The notes: generated from the letters alone by a model not told the origin. A stretch of DNA of 64,000 nt from Candidatus Eiseniibacteriota bacterium (GCA_016710095.1 JADJLL010000004.1:1-64000); one strand, 5' to 3'. Shown: positions 38,928 through 48,331, counted from the first letter of the stretch. Translations and numbers: made by a program.

Positions 38928-41855
38928 CGGGTGTACATCACGAAGTAGGCGAGGAAGCTCGAGGACCGCCAGCAGATCGCGAGATCCGTCCGGTACGGCC
39001 CGGCAGTCGAAGGGTTCGACGAGTAATTGAAGTTGCCGGTCGTCAACGCGACCACCTGCTTGGTGACGGTTCCGGCCGAAGGGTCCACCGACGTGGTGGA
39101 GATCGCCCCGCCGACGTTGTAGAAGATGCGCACTCCACCGGTGCCGGAGCTCGTGTTCGTCACGTAGCCCACCGCGATGTCCGCGGACGAGCTGCCGCCG
39201 AGATCCGCCGCAGCCATGCTGAGCACCGCGCCAGGAGCGGAGAAGCTCTGCGAGGCCGTGTACGTCCAGGTGCTCGTCGTGTGGGTGTTGCGATAAACGA
39301 GGATTCGCCCGGCGGTCGTGCTCGTCTTCGTTCCGAGCACGATGTCCGGATAGCCGTCGCCGTCCACGTCCGTGACCGCGAGCGTCTTGGGGTTGTCCGT
39401 GCTCAACGTGATCATGTTTCGGTACCGGAAGCGGCTGCCGTTCGTGCGTCCGATGTTGTCGAGCACGATCACTTCGCCGCTGTACGTGCCGGTGGACGTG
39501 GCGATCACCATGTCCTTGTCCCCGTCGCGGTCCATGTCCGCGAGGACGATCTGCTGCGCCTCGCCCATTCGGGAACCGGGCACGCTCGCGGCGGACGGAT
39601 AGGTTTCCTGCCTGCTGTAGCCCGGACTCGTCGCGTCGTCGCTCTGCCAGACTTCGACGGTGCCGCGGCCGGTGCTCGACCGCGTACCGACGAGCAGGTC
39701 GAGCTGCGTGCCGCCGGAACAGTCCAGGGTGGCGAGTGCGAGCGTTCGCCCGGCGTCGGCCGTGCCGATACGGCGCAGCGCGCTCGAGGGCAGGGAGCTG
39801 CCGGTTCGTCCCCAGACTTCGATGTTGTTCGATCCCGTCGTGCCCACGAGGAGGTCGATCGCGCGCGGGCTGCTGCCCTTGCGAAGCGTGTCGGCGATCA
39901 GCGAGTAGGGCGTGGCGGAAGCACCGACGGTCAGGTGCGACGTGCTGGAGAACGGTGTGCCGCCGGCGGTCCAGTTGTTCGTGACGTACGCCCAGAACGA
40001 GAGCCCGAGGATGCTCGAGACGTACACGATGTCGTGATCGCCCCGCGTGTTCGGCGTCGTGCCGCTGCCGTCGTTCTCCCAGAGATCCGTCGCGATCATC
40101 GCCGTCGCCGGATAGCCGCTGAAACGCGTGCTCGAGAACGTGCCGAACCCGAAGTGGTAGCCGGAGAGCGCCACGCCGGTGAGCACGAGCCCCGTGTGCA
40201 GCAGCGTCGTGGTCGGATAGCAGCCGGAGACCTGCGCGCACCCGATCGAATACGTCGTGCCGCTCCCCGGTGCGGGAGTCGGGAGCGTGAACGTGTACTT
40301 GCCCGCTGCGTCGGACTTGGCCGTCGCGTAGAGCGTCGACGTCCCGATGTAGGCGGTGACGGTGACGCCGCTGCGCCCGGCCTCGACGCCGTTCATCGTG
40401 CCGTCGCCGTCCGTGTCCGTGAAAACGTAGCCGGTCACCGTGGTGGAAACGGACTTGTACTGGCCGAAGCTCGCCGTTCGAGTCCCCCACCGTCATCGTG
40501 CCCGTGACCGGGTTCGTCGTGGTCGTCGAGTATCCGGAGAGCGGGGAGACGCTGATCGAGTAGCCGCCCGCGGGAACGAAGACCTCGACTTCACCGTGCG
40601 TGTCGGTGACCGATTGCCCCCCTCCGGCGACCGTCACGGTGACGCCGGAGAGCGCCAGCTCGCCCGAATCCCAGTAGCCGTCGGCGTCGTCGTCGCTCCA
40701 CACCGAGGCCGTGATCCAGCCGCCGGTGCGGCTCGTGTCGGCGAACGAGCGGGTCACGTTGCCCGCAACGTCCACGACGAAGCTGTCGGGGTTCGAGAAC
40801 GAGCCGAATCCGGACGGCGCCACGTGGCGTAGCGCGTAGCTTCCCGCCGGCACCCGGAACGACCAGTACCCCGAAGCGTTCGTGTACGTCGCTCGTCCGC
40901 TGCCGAGCCGCACCAGCGCGCCGGACAGCCCGTGCTCGTTCGCGTCCTTGGCCCGGTCGAAGTCCTCGTCCGCGAACACGTACCCGTCCACCGTGTACGC
41001 GGAGGCGCCGAAGTCCGGCGTGTTGCGCAGCGAGCGCACCGCCGTCTGGATGCGCGTGCGCGGGTAGAGTCCGCGCGTGTCCGGCTTGCCGCTCGCGGCC
41101 GTGACCGTGATCTCGACGCGCGAGATCTCGGCGAGCCGTGCCGCGGGAACGGCGCCGCGCGACCAGTCCCACGGCGTCGTGCTGCCGGTGAAGTAGACGG
41201 TGAAGAGCGGCGCCACGCCGTCGCCGGGTTTGAGCACGAGCGCGATACGCTCGGCCGCGCCGCCGTTGTCGTACGCGCCGCCGCTTCCCGCGCCGTACAC
41301 CTGGCGCACGAGCGTGAAATCGTCCGGGCACCTCGACCTCCGCGCGTCCGCGCCTTCGTCGGCGGCGACGTCGTCCGCGTCCACTTGTCCGTCGTCGTTG
41401 AGGTCGAGCGTGTAGCGGATCATCTCGGCGCCGGTCGAGTACTTCACCCGCGGCGACCATTCGGTGCCGACGAGCACGCGCGGCGTCGGCGAGCCTTCGG
41501 GGTCGTATGCGGCCGGCGCGGCCGGCGTGGCCTCGTCGGGATACGGCGTCGCGTTCTCGCACATGAAGATCTGCATGGAGTCCACGTACGCGATCGCCGG
41601 CTGCGCGCCCGCGGCGTTCGTGGCGTCCACGCCGTAGCCGGCGCTGCGCAGGTCGCGCGCCATCATGTCGGCGGCCGAGCGCGCGGTCTGCAGCGACTCG
41701 AAACGATTGGCCGACGTGAGGCGCGACGAGGTCGCGCGAATGAGCACGGTGGAAAGCGCCGCGATGACCATGGCCATGATGCTCAAGGTCACGATCATCT
41801 CGATGAGCGAGAAGCCCCGCTCGCGTGCCGCGGAGCGGCGGACGGGAGCGCTCAT
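38924..41855 (-). pseudogene. Giant PilW-like minor pilin with SdrD-like domains and FG-GAP propeller (cassette 2), one frameshift
   Basis: About 977 residues when joined. ATG 41855 overlaps the pilV2 stop. The prepilin site is G14-F15 with Glu at +5 (FSLIEMIVTLSIMAMVI), then a PilW domain and SdrD-like domains (YVFADEDFDRAKDANEHGL; VWSDDDADGYWDSGELALSG; YVFTDTDGDGTMNGVEAG). A propeller follows with FG-GAP repeats (LADMDRDGDKDMVIATST, VTDVDGDGYPDIVLGTKT). Near 40487 the frame changes: TMTVGDS must join TASFGQYKSVST, matching TMTNGGTASHTFGM in the paralogue. One base is therefore missing or extra. Since both halves remain conserved, an assembly error or phase-variable inactivation are the options. 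Probable pilus-tip adhesin. Confidence 0.75.
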
Positions 41856-42265
41856 GGGCGCACGTACGTCGACAGCACGATCGAACGTCCTCCGGCGGTG
41901 GACCAGGTCACGTGCATGGTGACGCGCTTGAGATCGTCGAGCGGCGGATCGACCGCGGCGACCTCGTACCAGCGCGACCAGTGATCGCTCGGTCCGCACG
42001 CCTCCACCGCGGAGCCCGCGGGGTGACGGCCGATCGAGAGTTGTTCGTCGTCGAACGCGAGCCCGCCGAGGCGCTCGAGTTCCTCCTGCGCGAGATAGCT
42101 CGCGGTGGACTGCATGCGATCCTGCGTCTGGCCGTGCGTGCCGGCGGGAAACAGCCGGGCCACGGCGAGCACGCCGATCGAGAGCACGATGAGCGCGACC
42201 ATCAGCTCGAGCAGGGAGAAGCCCCGCTCGGCGGCCGTCCCCGGCCGCAGGCGAGCGCGGCTCAC
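41852..42265 (-). CDS. PilV-like minor pilin (cassette 2)
   Basis: 137 aa from ATG 42265, overlapping the fimT2 stop by four bases. The prepilin site is G15-F16 with Glu at +5 (FSLLELMVALIVLSIGVLAV), followed by ARLFPAGTHGQTQDRMQ. The same length as pilV1 and clearly its paralogue. The stop overlaps the pilW2 start. It would be a minor pilin of the tip complex. Confidence 0.85.
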   Translation of the reverse strand: MSRARLRPGTAAERGFSLLELMVALIVLSIGVLAVARLFPAGTHGQTQDRMQSTASYLAQEELERLGGLAFDDEQLSIGRHPAGSAVEACGPSDHWSRWYEVAAVDPPLDDLKRVTMHVTWSTAGGRSIVLSTYVRP

Positions 42266-42696
42266 GGGTGCACCACCATGCCGGAAGCCATCACGCTCAC
42301 GGTGTCGCGTCGTCCGTCACGATCCATGAGGATGAGGTCGGCGGCTTCGTTGGCGCGTCCGTCCTTCGTGAGGACGACTCCGCGCGAACTGACGGGCGAC
42401 CAGCCGATCTCGGTGGGAAGGCTCCAGCGTGCGACCAGGCGGCCGGACTGGATCATCTGGAGATCGGCGCCGAGCGAGTCCTCGGCGAAGCGGACCGAGA
42501 CGTCCGCCTGTTCGTCCACGGCCTTCTCGCGTGCGAGGTACAACTGCGTCACGACGCCATCCGCTCCCACCGCCAGCCGCGAACTGACGGTGGAGTGGTG
42601 AATGGCGGGCACGGCGATCCCGAGGATCAAGCCGAGCAACACGAGGACGACGCCGAGTTCGATCAGCGTGAATCCCTGTGCGTGAGCACGCAGCAT
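42262..42696 (-). CDS. FimT/GspH-like minor pilin (cassette 2)
   Basis: 144 aa. ATG 42696 is chosen because it gives a short prepilin leader, MLRAHAQG, before FTLIELGVVLVLLGLILGI (Glu at +5). The frame is open farther upstream but Arg-rich. A beta domain with LAREKAVDEQADVSVRFAED and GRANEAADLILMDRDG follows, ending SVMASGMVVHP. First gene of the upstream cassette. The Shine-Dalgarno is weak (GGAA). Positions such as KDGRA and RDTVS are shared with fimT1. Confidence 0.85.
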   Translation of the reverse strand: MLRAHAQGFTLIELGVVLVLLGLILGIAVPAIHHSTVSSRLAVGADGVVTQLYLAREKAVDEQADVSVRFAEDSLGADLQMIQSGRLVARWSLPTEIGWSPVSSRGVVLTKDGRANEAADLILMDRDGRRDTVSVMASGMVVHP

Positions 42697-42885
42697 CGCG
42701 GAGGGTTCCTTCCCTGCTGTGGACGTGAGTGAGCCGCCTGCAGAGCGGCACGGTTCGAGTCTCGGCCGTCCGCTGCGGGACTGGAGGGGCCAACACACGA
42801 CCCGCGCGCCGGACCACTCGGCGCGGGCGCGCCTGCGCGGCGCTCCGCCCGCGAGGTCCGCGCACGCATTTCCCGCCACATACGC

Positions 42886-42917
42886 GAAGGGCGCCCGGCC
42901 GAAGCCGCGCGCCCTTC
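42886..42917 (-). terminator. Hairpin downstream of lpxR
   Basis: A nine-base perfect stem GAAGGGCGC / GCGCCCTTC with a 14-base loop, 17 bases past the lpxR stop. No marked T run. Confidence 0.5.
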
Positions 42918-42933
42918 CCGGCGTCGTCGTCGT

Positions 42934-43935
42934 TCAGCCCCCCGCCGCCGGAGGCGCCAGTCTTCTCTCTAAAAAACTCAGCCCGATCGAACCGTAGCGG
43001 TGCACGTCGGCGCGCTCGCGGAACTCCTGCGTCGTGTACGAGAACAGGTAGCGCAGCCCGACCGAGCGCCAGCGCGCCCCGAAGCCCATCTGCGATTCGC
43101 CCACGAACGGCATCCGGTGCACGCGCTGGCTGCCGCCGAGCGTGTTGCCGTCGAGGAAGATGCTGTGCGCCACCGCACGGCCTTCGGCGCGCGCGAACGC
43201 GTACAGGTGCACCTTGTTCGAGCGCTCGCCCGGTCCGGGCGCCGTCGTCGGCGACTGGCCGAAGTCGTTCGGGAGCGGAGCCCCGAGGCGGAGCGTGGCG
43301 CCCGCGCCGGCGTACGTGAGGACGTTGCCCACCGCGGCGACGGCGTGCGGAACCAGGTCGACGTGCTTGCGGCGGCCCCACGGGCGGCGGCGTTCGGTGA
43401 GGCGCAGCATCACGCCGGGCTCGTCGTGCAGCTGGTACTGCCAGCCACGCGGCGCGCGGATGCCGAGTTCGCCGTGCCACCAGCTCTGCGCGTCGGAGGC
43501 GAGGCTCTTCGGACCGACCACGCCCGCCGTCATTTCGAGCGTGCGCTCGCGGCGCTCGGTCTCCGAGACGACGAACGCGCTGCCGTACAGCCAGCCGGCG
43601 TAGGGGCGATCGTTGAGGACGGGCGTACGCTTCGAGATGGCGTCGGGCGTGTAGATCTCCTGCCCGATCGCGAGGCCGAAGCGGCGTTCGGAGTCGCGGC
43701 CGCCGATGCGGTCGGCCAGGCCGTGCGCCCAGCCCGGCATTTCGTTGGGGCTGCCGTACCACGCGACGCGCGAACCCTGCGTGTAGTTGCGGTCGGTGGT
43801 GCTCGGGCCGGGAACGAACGCGTCCGTGTCGTTGTCGATCGTGGTCTCGACCGCGCCCGCCTGAGCGAGGCGAGCGACACCGATCGTGGCGAGAAGCAGG
43901 AGCACGTAGACGAGTCGCGGGGCCCGAATGGTCAT
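42934..43935 (-). CDS. lpxR: LpxR-like outer-membrane lipid A 3'-O-deacylase
   Basis: 333 aa. ATG 43935 begins a signal peptide (RLVYVLLLLATIGVARLAQA); the open frame upstream has none. The DUF2219/LpxR pattern is clear: DNDTDAFVPGPSTTDRNYTQG, FGLAIGQEIYTPD, NDRPYAGWLYGS and the later strands of a 12-stranded barrel. LpxR removes the 3'-acyloxyacyl chain of lipid A in the outer membrane, needing calcium. Its presence implies a lipopolysaccharide-bearing diderm. Monocistronic, divergent from the metallo-beta-lactamase-fold gene. Confidence 0.85.
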   Translation of the reverse strand: MTIRAPRLVYVLLLLATIGVARLAQAGAVETTIDNDTDAFVPGPSTTDRNYTQGSRVAWYGSPNEMPGWAHGLADRIGGRDSERRFGLAIGQEIYTPDAISKRTPVLNDRPYAGWLYGSAFVVSETERRERTLEMTAGVVGPKSLASDAQSWWHGELGIRAPRGWQYQLHDEPGVMLRLTERRRPWGRRKHVDLVPHAVAAVGNVLTYAGAGATLRLGAPLPNDFGQSPTTAPGPGERSNKVHLYAFARAEGRAVAHSIFLDGNTLGGSQRVHRMPFVGESQMGFGARWRSVGLRYLFSYTTQEFRERADVHRYGSIGLSFLERRLAPPAAGG

Positions 43936-44430
43936 GGAAGTCCGTGCGCTGGTGTCGTGGTCCGCTGCCGCACCCTCGTCGGCAGCGCCCATCGAGCTGA
44001 CGTGAGGAAGCTTCGCGTTCGGCCGCAAGGGCTCGCAACGGGCGAGTTGCACGGTGCAATGTCACCCAACGCCTTGGGCCGGATCGCGCACACGGGTCAT
44101 CGCGTTGCGGCGCAACGGTCGCGCGTCGAGCACCCACGGGCGTCGCGCGAAAACGCACGATCGCGCCGTGCGAAAAGACTTCGATTCGAGCGCTCGCACC
44201 CTGCGCGATCGGCCCGCGTGAGCGCGCCCGAACGCGGGCGCGAGTCACGCCCCGGCGAACGCGCGCGCCCGGGCCCCGCCGCCCGGCTGAACATTTCCTT
44301 GCCATTTGGCCGGGGCGCGCTCTTTACTCGCGGCTGTTTCCTGAAACAGGCGTGCACGGATTGCGCGGCTGACCGGGCGCACCCATGGACGCCGTCCTGC
44401 TCCCCCAAGCAAAGGACCGAGGTGCCCCCG
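43936..44430. other. Intergenic region between divergent lpxR and metallohydrolase genes
   Basis: 495 bases without a protein-like frame. Near its right end is a promoter-like pair (see 44299-44328). On the lpxR side I see no clear promoter. No repeats or RNA genes recognised. Confidence 0.5.
44299..44328 (+). promoter_or_regulatory. Candidate sigma-70-type promoter for the metallohydrolase gene
   Basis: TTGCCA (44299-44304), 18-base spacer, TTTACT (44323-44328). Transcription would begin near 44335, leaving a leader of about 95 bases. Pattern match only. Confidence 0.35.
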
Positions 44431-46524
44431 ATGAAGCAGAGCCGCCATCGCTGGTTCACGTCCGCCCTGCTCGCCGCGATCGCCACGATCGCGCTGACCG
44501 CCACCGCCGCGCTCGCGGCAGGCAACGGCAAGCTCCAGATCCATCACATGAAGATCGGGCAGGGAGACGGCACGCTGCTGATCTCGCCCAACGGGCAGAC
44601 GGCCCTGTTCGACGACGGCGTGTACACGAACTGCACGTACATCAAGTCGTACCTGCAGGGCCTCGGCATCGCGTCGGTGGACTACCACTTCCTCTCGCAC
44701 TATCACGCCGATCACCTGGGTTGCATCGACGACCTCGCCGCCGTCGGCATCACGGTGCTGACCGCGGGATACGACCGCGGCAACTCGTACTCGAGCGCGA
44801 CCTACACCGCGTACACCACGACGCTCGGCGCGAAGCGCACGACGATCGCGAAGGGCCAGACGATCACGCTCGACGCCGGCTCGGCGAACCCCGTCACCGT
44901 GACGTGCGTGGACCTGAACGGCGCCGGCGTGTACTCGGTGAGCGGTTCCGACGAAAACGCGAAGTCCGCCGTCTACAAGGTGAGCTACGGCGGGTTCGAC
45001 GAGATCGTCGGCGGCGACCTCACGGGCAGCACCGCGAACGGCAACGACGTCGAGACCACGATCGGTCCCGAAGTCGGCGACGTCGAGGTCTACAAGGTGC
45101 ACCACCACGGCTCGGCCTACTCGAGCAACGACAACTGGCTGAACGCCATCTCCGCGGAAGTGGGCATCATCATGTGCGGCGACGGCAACACGTACGGCCA
45201 TCCGACGGCCGCCGCCCTGACCCGCCTGCACAACCACGGCGTGAAGACGTACTGGACCGAGACCGGCGCGGGCGCGACGCCCGACGCGAACTGGGACAAG
45301 GTCGCGAACGGCACCGTGCTCGTCGAAGTGAACCTCGCGGCCAACAACTACACCGTGACCGCGGGCGCGAGCACCGACACCTACACGATCCCGACCGGTG
45401 GGCCGCCGCCGACGCTGAATGCGACGCAGGTCGCCTCCGCCGTCGTCATGACGCAGGGCACGATCACCGCGGGCTCGGTGGCGTCGCTCGCGACGAGCGA
45501 CAACACGCGCATGACGGTCACGGCCGCGAAGACGGGCACGAACTACTGGACGGACTGGTACGGCGAGGTCGTGCTCGCGCACCCGCCGGTGAGCCTCACG
45601 GTGACTTACGAAGGGTCGTTCAGCGTTTCCCGCACGCAGACGCTGCACGTGTGGAACTGGAGCACGAGCGCCTGGAACCAGGTGAACAGCGCCACGGTCA
45701 GCACGACCGACGCGGTGAAGACCTGGACCACGCCGACTCCGGCGAACTACGTCTCCCCCGCTGGCGTGGTGCGCGTGCGCGTGCTCGGCAACAACCGCAC
45801 GTCGTCCTACACGTGCCGTGGCGACCAGATGAAGTTCGACTACACGTACCAGCAGGGCACGATCACGACGCGCACGCCGGAAGAGTTCGCCCGCCTCGTG
45901 CCGCCGACGTACCACGAGCCCTATCGCAACCTGACGCCGCAGGCGTCGGTGCGGACGCTCACGGCTTCCGCGCTCGGCCGCCGCGTCGCGCTCGCCTGGA
46001 GCACGGGCGCGCACGACCACATGGACGGCTTCAACATCTACCGCGAGAACGCCGAGGGTGAGCGCGTGCACGTCGGCGGCGAAGCGGTCATGGCCACGAC
46101 GGCGGAAGAGATCACGTTCGGCTACACGGACGAGACCGCGCCCGAGGGCGAGTCGGTCTACTGGCTCGGCGCGCGTTCCTGCGCCGGTCCGGAAGGCATG
46201 ATCGGCCCGATCCGCGTGACGCGCGCGTCCGCGGGTCCGGCGCTCGAGACGTTCGCGTTCGCCGCCTCGCCGAATCCGGCGGTGCGCAACGTGCGCTTCG
46301 CGCTCACGCTGCCGGCGGCCGGAGCGGCCGAACTGGCGATCTTCGACCTGTCGGGCCGCCGCGTCGCGACGCCGCTCAAGGGCTCGGTGGACGCGGGCGT
46401 GACGCACGTGGACTGGGCGCTGCAGCGTGACGACGGCGGGCGCGTGCAGCCCGGCGTGTACTTCGCACGCATCGAGGCGCTCGGCCGCGCGCAGGTCGCG
46501 CGCGTGACGGTGCTGCAGCCGTAA
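44431..46524 (+). CDS. Secreted metallo-beta-lactamase-fold hydrolase (ComEC-like) with Fn3-like and FlgD-like domains
   Basis: 697 aa from ATG 44431, after GAGGTG, with a signal peptide (SALLAAIATIALTATAALA). Residues about 30-325 form a metallo-beta-lactamase domain of the ComEC/competence type: HMKIGQGDGTLL, metal site H90-Y-H-A-D-H95, later VYKVHHHGSAYSSND. Then come a beta-rich domain (ATQVASAVVMTQGTITAGS), an Fn3-like domain (VALAWSTGAHDHMDGFNIYR) and a FlgD-like terminus (AELAIFDLSGRRVATPLKG). By family it may cut phosphodiesters in nucleic acids outside the cell. The substrate is not shown. Terminated by a strong hairpin shared with the convergent gene. Confidence 0.85.
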   Translation: MKQSRHRWFTSALLAAIATIALTATAALAAGNGKLQIHHMKIGQGDGTLLISPNGQTALFDDGVYTNCTYIKSYLQGLGIASVDYHFLSHYHADHLGCIDDLAAVGITVLTAGYDRGNSYSSATYTAYTTTLGAKRTTIAKGQTITLDAGSANPVTVTCVDLNGAGVYSVSGSDENAKSAVYKVSYGGFDEIVGGDLTGSTANGNDVETTIGPEVGDVEVYKVHHHGSAYSSNDNWLNAISAEVGIIMCGDGNTYGHPTAAALTRLHNHGVKTYWTETGAGATPDANWDKVANGTVLVEVNLAANNYTVTAGASTDTYTIPTGGPPPTLNATQVASAVVMTQGTITAGSVASLATSDNTRMTVTAAKTGTNYWTDWYGEVVLAHPPVSLTVTYEGSFSVSRTQTLHVWNWSTSAWNQVNSATVSTTDAVKTWTTPTPANYVSPAGVVRVRVLGNNRTSSYTCRGDQMKFDYTYQQGTITTRTPEEFARLVPPTYHEPYRNLTPQASVRTLTASALGRRVALAWSTGAHDHMDGFNIYRENAEGERVHVGGEAVMATTAEEITFGYTDETAPEGESVYWLGARSCAGPEGMIGPIRVTRASAGPALETFAFAASPNPAVRNVRFALTLPAAGAAELAIFDLSGRRVATPLKGSVDAGVTHVDWALQRDDGGRVQPGVYFARIEALGRAQVARVTVLQP

Positions 46525-46542
46525 CGCGAACGCTTCGTTCCC

Positions 46543-46583
46543 ACGAAGAGGCCCGCCTCCCCGATCGGGAGGCGGGCCTTCGT
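46543..46583. terminator. Bidirectional terminator between convergent genes
   Basis: GGCCCGCCTCC with its complement GGAGGCGGGCC form an eleven-base stem, extended by ACGAA/TTCGT outside a small internal bulge. It lies 19 bases past the metallohydrolase stop and 27 bases past the AIM24 stop on the other strand. Confidence 0.75.
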
Positions 46584-46609
46584 GCTTCTCGCTTCGTGAG
46601 TGCGGGCGA

Positions 46610-47410
46610 CTACCGCCCGTCGCCGTCCAGCAGGTTTCCGAGACCGCCGAGGATCGAGCCCTGCTCGCGGCCGCCACCGCCGGTCTGCGGCGCCGCGGCG
46701 TAGATGCGGCTCGCCAGGCGCGAGAACGGCAGCGACTGCAGCCACACCTTGCCGGGTCCGCGCAGCGTCGCGAAGAACATGCCTTCGCCGCCGAAGAACA
46801 TCGTCTTGATGCCGCCGGCGAGCTGGATGTCGTAGTCGATGCTCGGCTGCATCGCCACGATGCAGCCCGTGTCCACGCGCAGCACTTCGCCCGCGGCCAG
46901 CGTCTTCTCTTCGAGCGTGCCGCCCGCGTGCACGAACGCCCAGCCGTCGCCCTGCAGGCGCTGCAGGATGAAGCCTTCGCCACCGAACAGGCCGGCGCCG
47001 AAGCGCTTCGTGAACGCGATGCCGAGCGCGACGCCCTTGGCCGCGCACAGGAACGAGTCCTTCTGCGCGAGGATCTCGCCGCCCATCTCGGCGAGGTGCA
47101 TGGGCACGATCTTGCCGGGATACGGCGCGGCGAACGCGGCCTTCTTCTTTCCCTGGCCCTGGTTCTGGAACACGGTCATGAAGAGCGACTCGCCCGTCAG
47201 CAGGCGCTTGCCCGCGCCGAGCAGCGCGCCCATGAAGCCCTGCTGCTGCGCCGAGCCGTCGCCGAAGATCGTCTGCATCTGGATGCCGTCTTCGATGTAC
47301 ATCATCGCGCCGGCTTCGCCGACGACCGCTTCGCCCGGATCCAGCTCGACCTTCACGAACTGCATGTCGTCGCCGAGGATCTCGAAGTCCACCTCGTGCA
47401 TGTTGGCCAT
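46610..47410 (-). CDS. AIM24 / TIGR00266 family protein
   Basis: 266 aa. ATG 47410 is preceded by GGAGG and begins ANMHEVDFEILGDDMQFVKV; the upstream extension in frame is not conserved-looking. Typical segments are LDPGEAVVGEAGAMMYIEDG, GGEILAQKDSFLCAAKGVAL, GGEGFILQRLQGDG and LRVDTGCIVAMQPSIDYDI. The family is a beta-helical fold named after yeast Aim24; its bacterial role is not established. No signal or membrane segment. It stands upstream of nothing obvious and is separated from mqnA by 129 bases. Confidence 0.88.
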   Translation of the reverse strand: MANMHEVDFEILGDDMQFVKVELDPGEAVVGEAGAMMYIEDGIQMQTIFGDGSAQQQGFMGALLGAGKRLLTGESLFMTVFQNQGQGKKKAAFAAPYPGKIVPMHLAEMGGEILAQKDSFLCAAKGVALGIAFTKRFGAGLFGGEGFILQRLQGDGWAFVHAGGTLEEKTLAAGEVLRVDTGCIVAMQPSIDYDIQLAGGIKTMFFGGEGMFFATLRGPGKVWLQSLPFSRLASRIYAAAPQTGGGGREQGSILGGLGNLLDGDGR

Positions 47411-47539
47411 CTCGTTGCCTCCGTCGGGGAGTGGGGAGCCTGCTCGCGCTACGGAACGACGGCGCGCAGCGTACAACAGGGCCGGATTACGCAGCGCCGC
47501 CACGGCATGTTGCGAAGCGGGTGGAGCGGTGGCGGTGCG

Positions 47540-48331
47540 TCAGTCGCTCTCGACGAACCCGTGCTCGTGCAGGAGCGCGTCGTAGCGATCGAGCCCCTTG
47601 AGTTCCTCGGGACCGAAGCGGTACTGGAATCTCCGCAGGTACGCCTCGACCTCGAGCGCGGTCCAACCCGGCACGTTCCACTGCCGCGCGACTTCCGGCA
47701 GCGTGGCGAGCCCGGCGGCGAGCGACGATTCGAGGAACGTGCGCAGTTCGTCCTTGAGCGCCGGATCGAGCGACGAGCGCACGACCCACACGGCGTACAC
47801 GAACGGCAGCCCCGTCCACTCGAGCCAGTCCGAGCCGAGGTCGAGCGTGTGCACGAAGCCCTCGGGCGGACGGTTGCGCGTCTGCATGGCCTTGTCGCCG
47901 ATGAGCAGCAGGGCGTCGGCCTGCGCCGGCTCGAGCCCGCGCAGGAAGCGCGTGCCCGTGAATCCACGGCGCGCCTTGAGCAGCAGCTTGAGCAGTCGGA
48001 CCGACGTCGACGTGTCGGGCGTCACCGAGATGAGCGCGTCTTCGAGCGCGCTCGCGGGCCGGCGCGAGAACAGCAGCACGGACGAAACTTGTCCGCGAGC
48101 CGAGACGCCCATCGGCGCGAGCAGCTCGAACTTGTCGCGCAACCGCAGGAAGTCGCCGGCCGCCATCAGCCCCATGTCCACGCCGCCGGCTTCCGCTTCG
48201 CGCCCGAGATCGCGGGGCACGAGGTTGCGGACGGCGAACGGTGCGTCCGCCCACAGCGCATAGAAGGGCGCGGCGTTGGCGTACGGGATGCGGGCGGCGA
48301 CGGTCGAAGTGAGGGCGCGCGGAGTGCTCAT
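47540..48331 (-). CDS. mqnA: Chorismate dehydratase MqnA (futalosine pathway)
   Basis: 263 aa from ATG 48331, with AAGGTG upstream. Family features: ARIPYANAAPFYALW at the N-terminus, VDMGLMAAGDFLRL, VSSVLLFSRRP, LLLIGDKAM and PFVYAVWVVR. MqnA converts chorismate to 3-enolpyruvoylbenzoate, the first step of the futalosine route to menaquinone. It is divergent from the his leader, with 142 bases between. Closely related in fold to mqnD at 7963. Confidence 0.9.
   Translation of the reverse strand: MSTPRALTSTVAARIPYANAAPFYALWADAPFAVRNLVPRDLGREAEAGGVDMGLMAAGDFLRLRDKFELLAPMGVSARGQVSSVLLFSRRPASALEDALISVTPDTSTSVRLLKLLLKARRGFTGTRFLRGLEPAQADALLLIGDKAMQTRNRPPEGFVHTLDLGSDWLEWTGLPFVYAVWVVRSSLDPALKDELRTFLESSLAAGLATLPEVARQWNVPGWTALEVEAYLRRFQYRFGPEELKGLDRYDALLHEHGFVESD

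Noticed and set aside
37695..41999. Single 1434-codon PilW-PilX fusion
   Set aside because: After 40487 this frame is nonsense until PilX starts at 38927. The second half of PilW lies in another frame and has its own stop overlapping PilX.
43000..44430. Plus-strand frame continuous into the metallohydrolase gene
   Set aside because: It is antisense to lpxR and lacks a signal peptide; the signal starts at ATG 44431.
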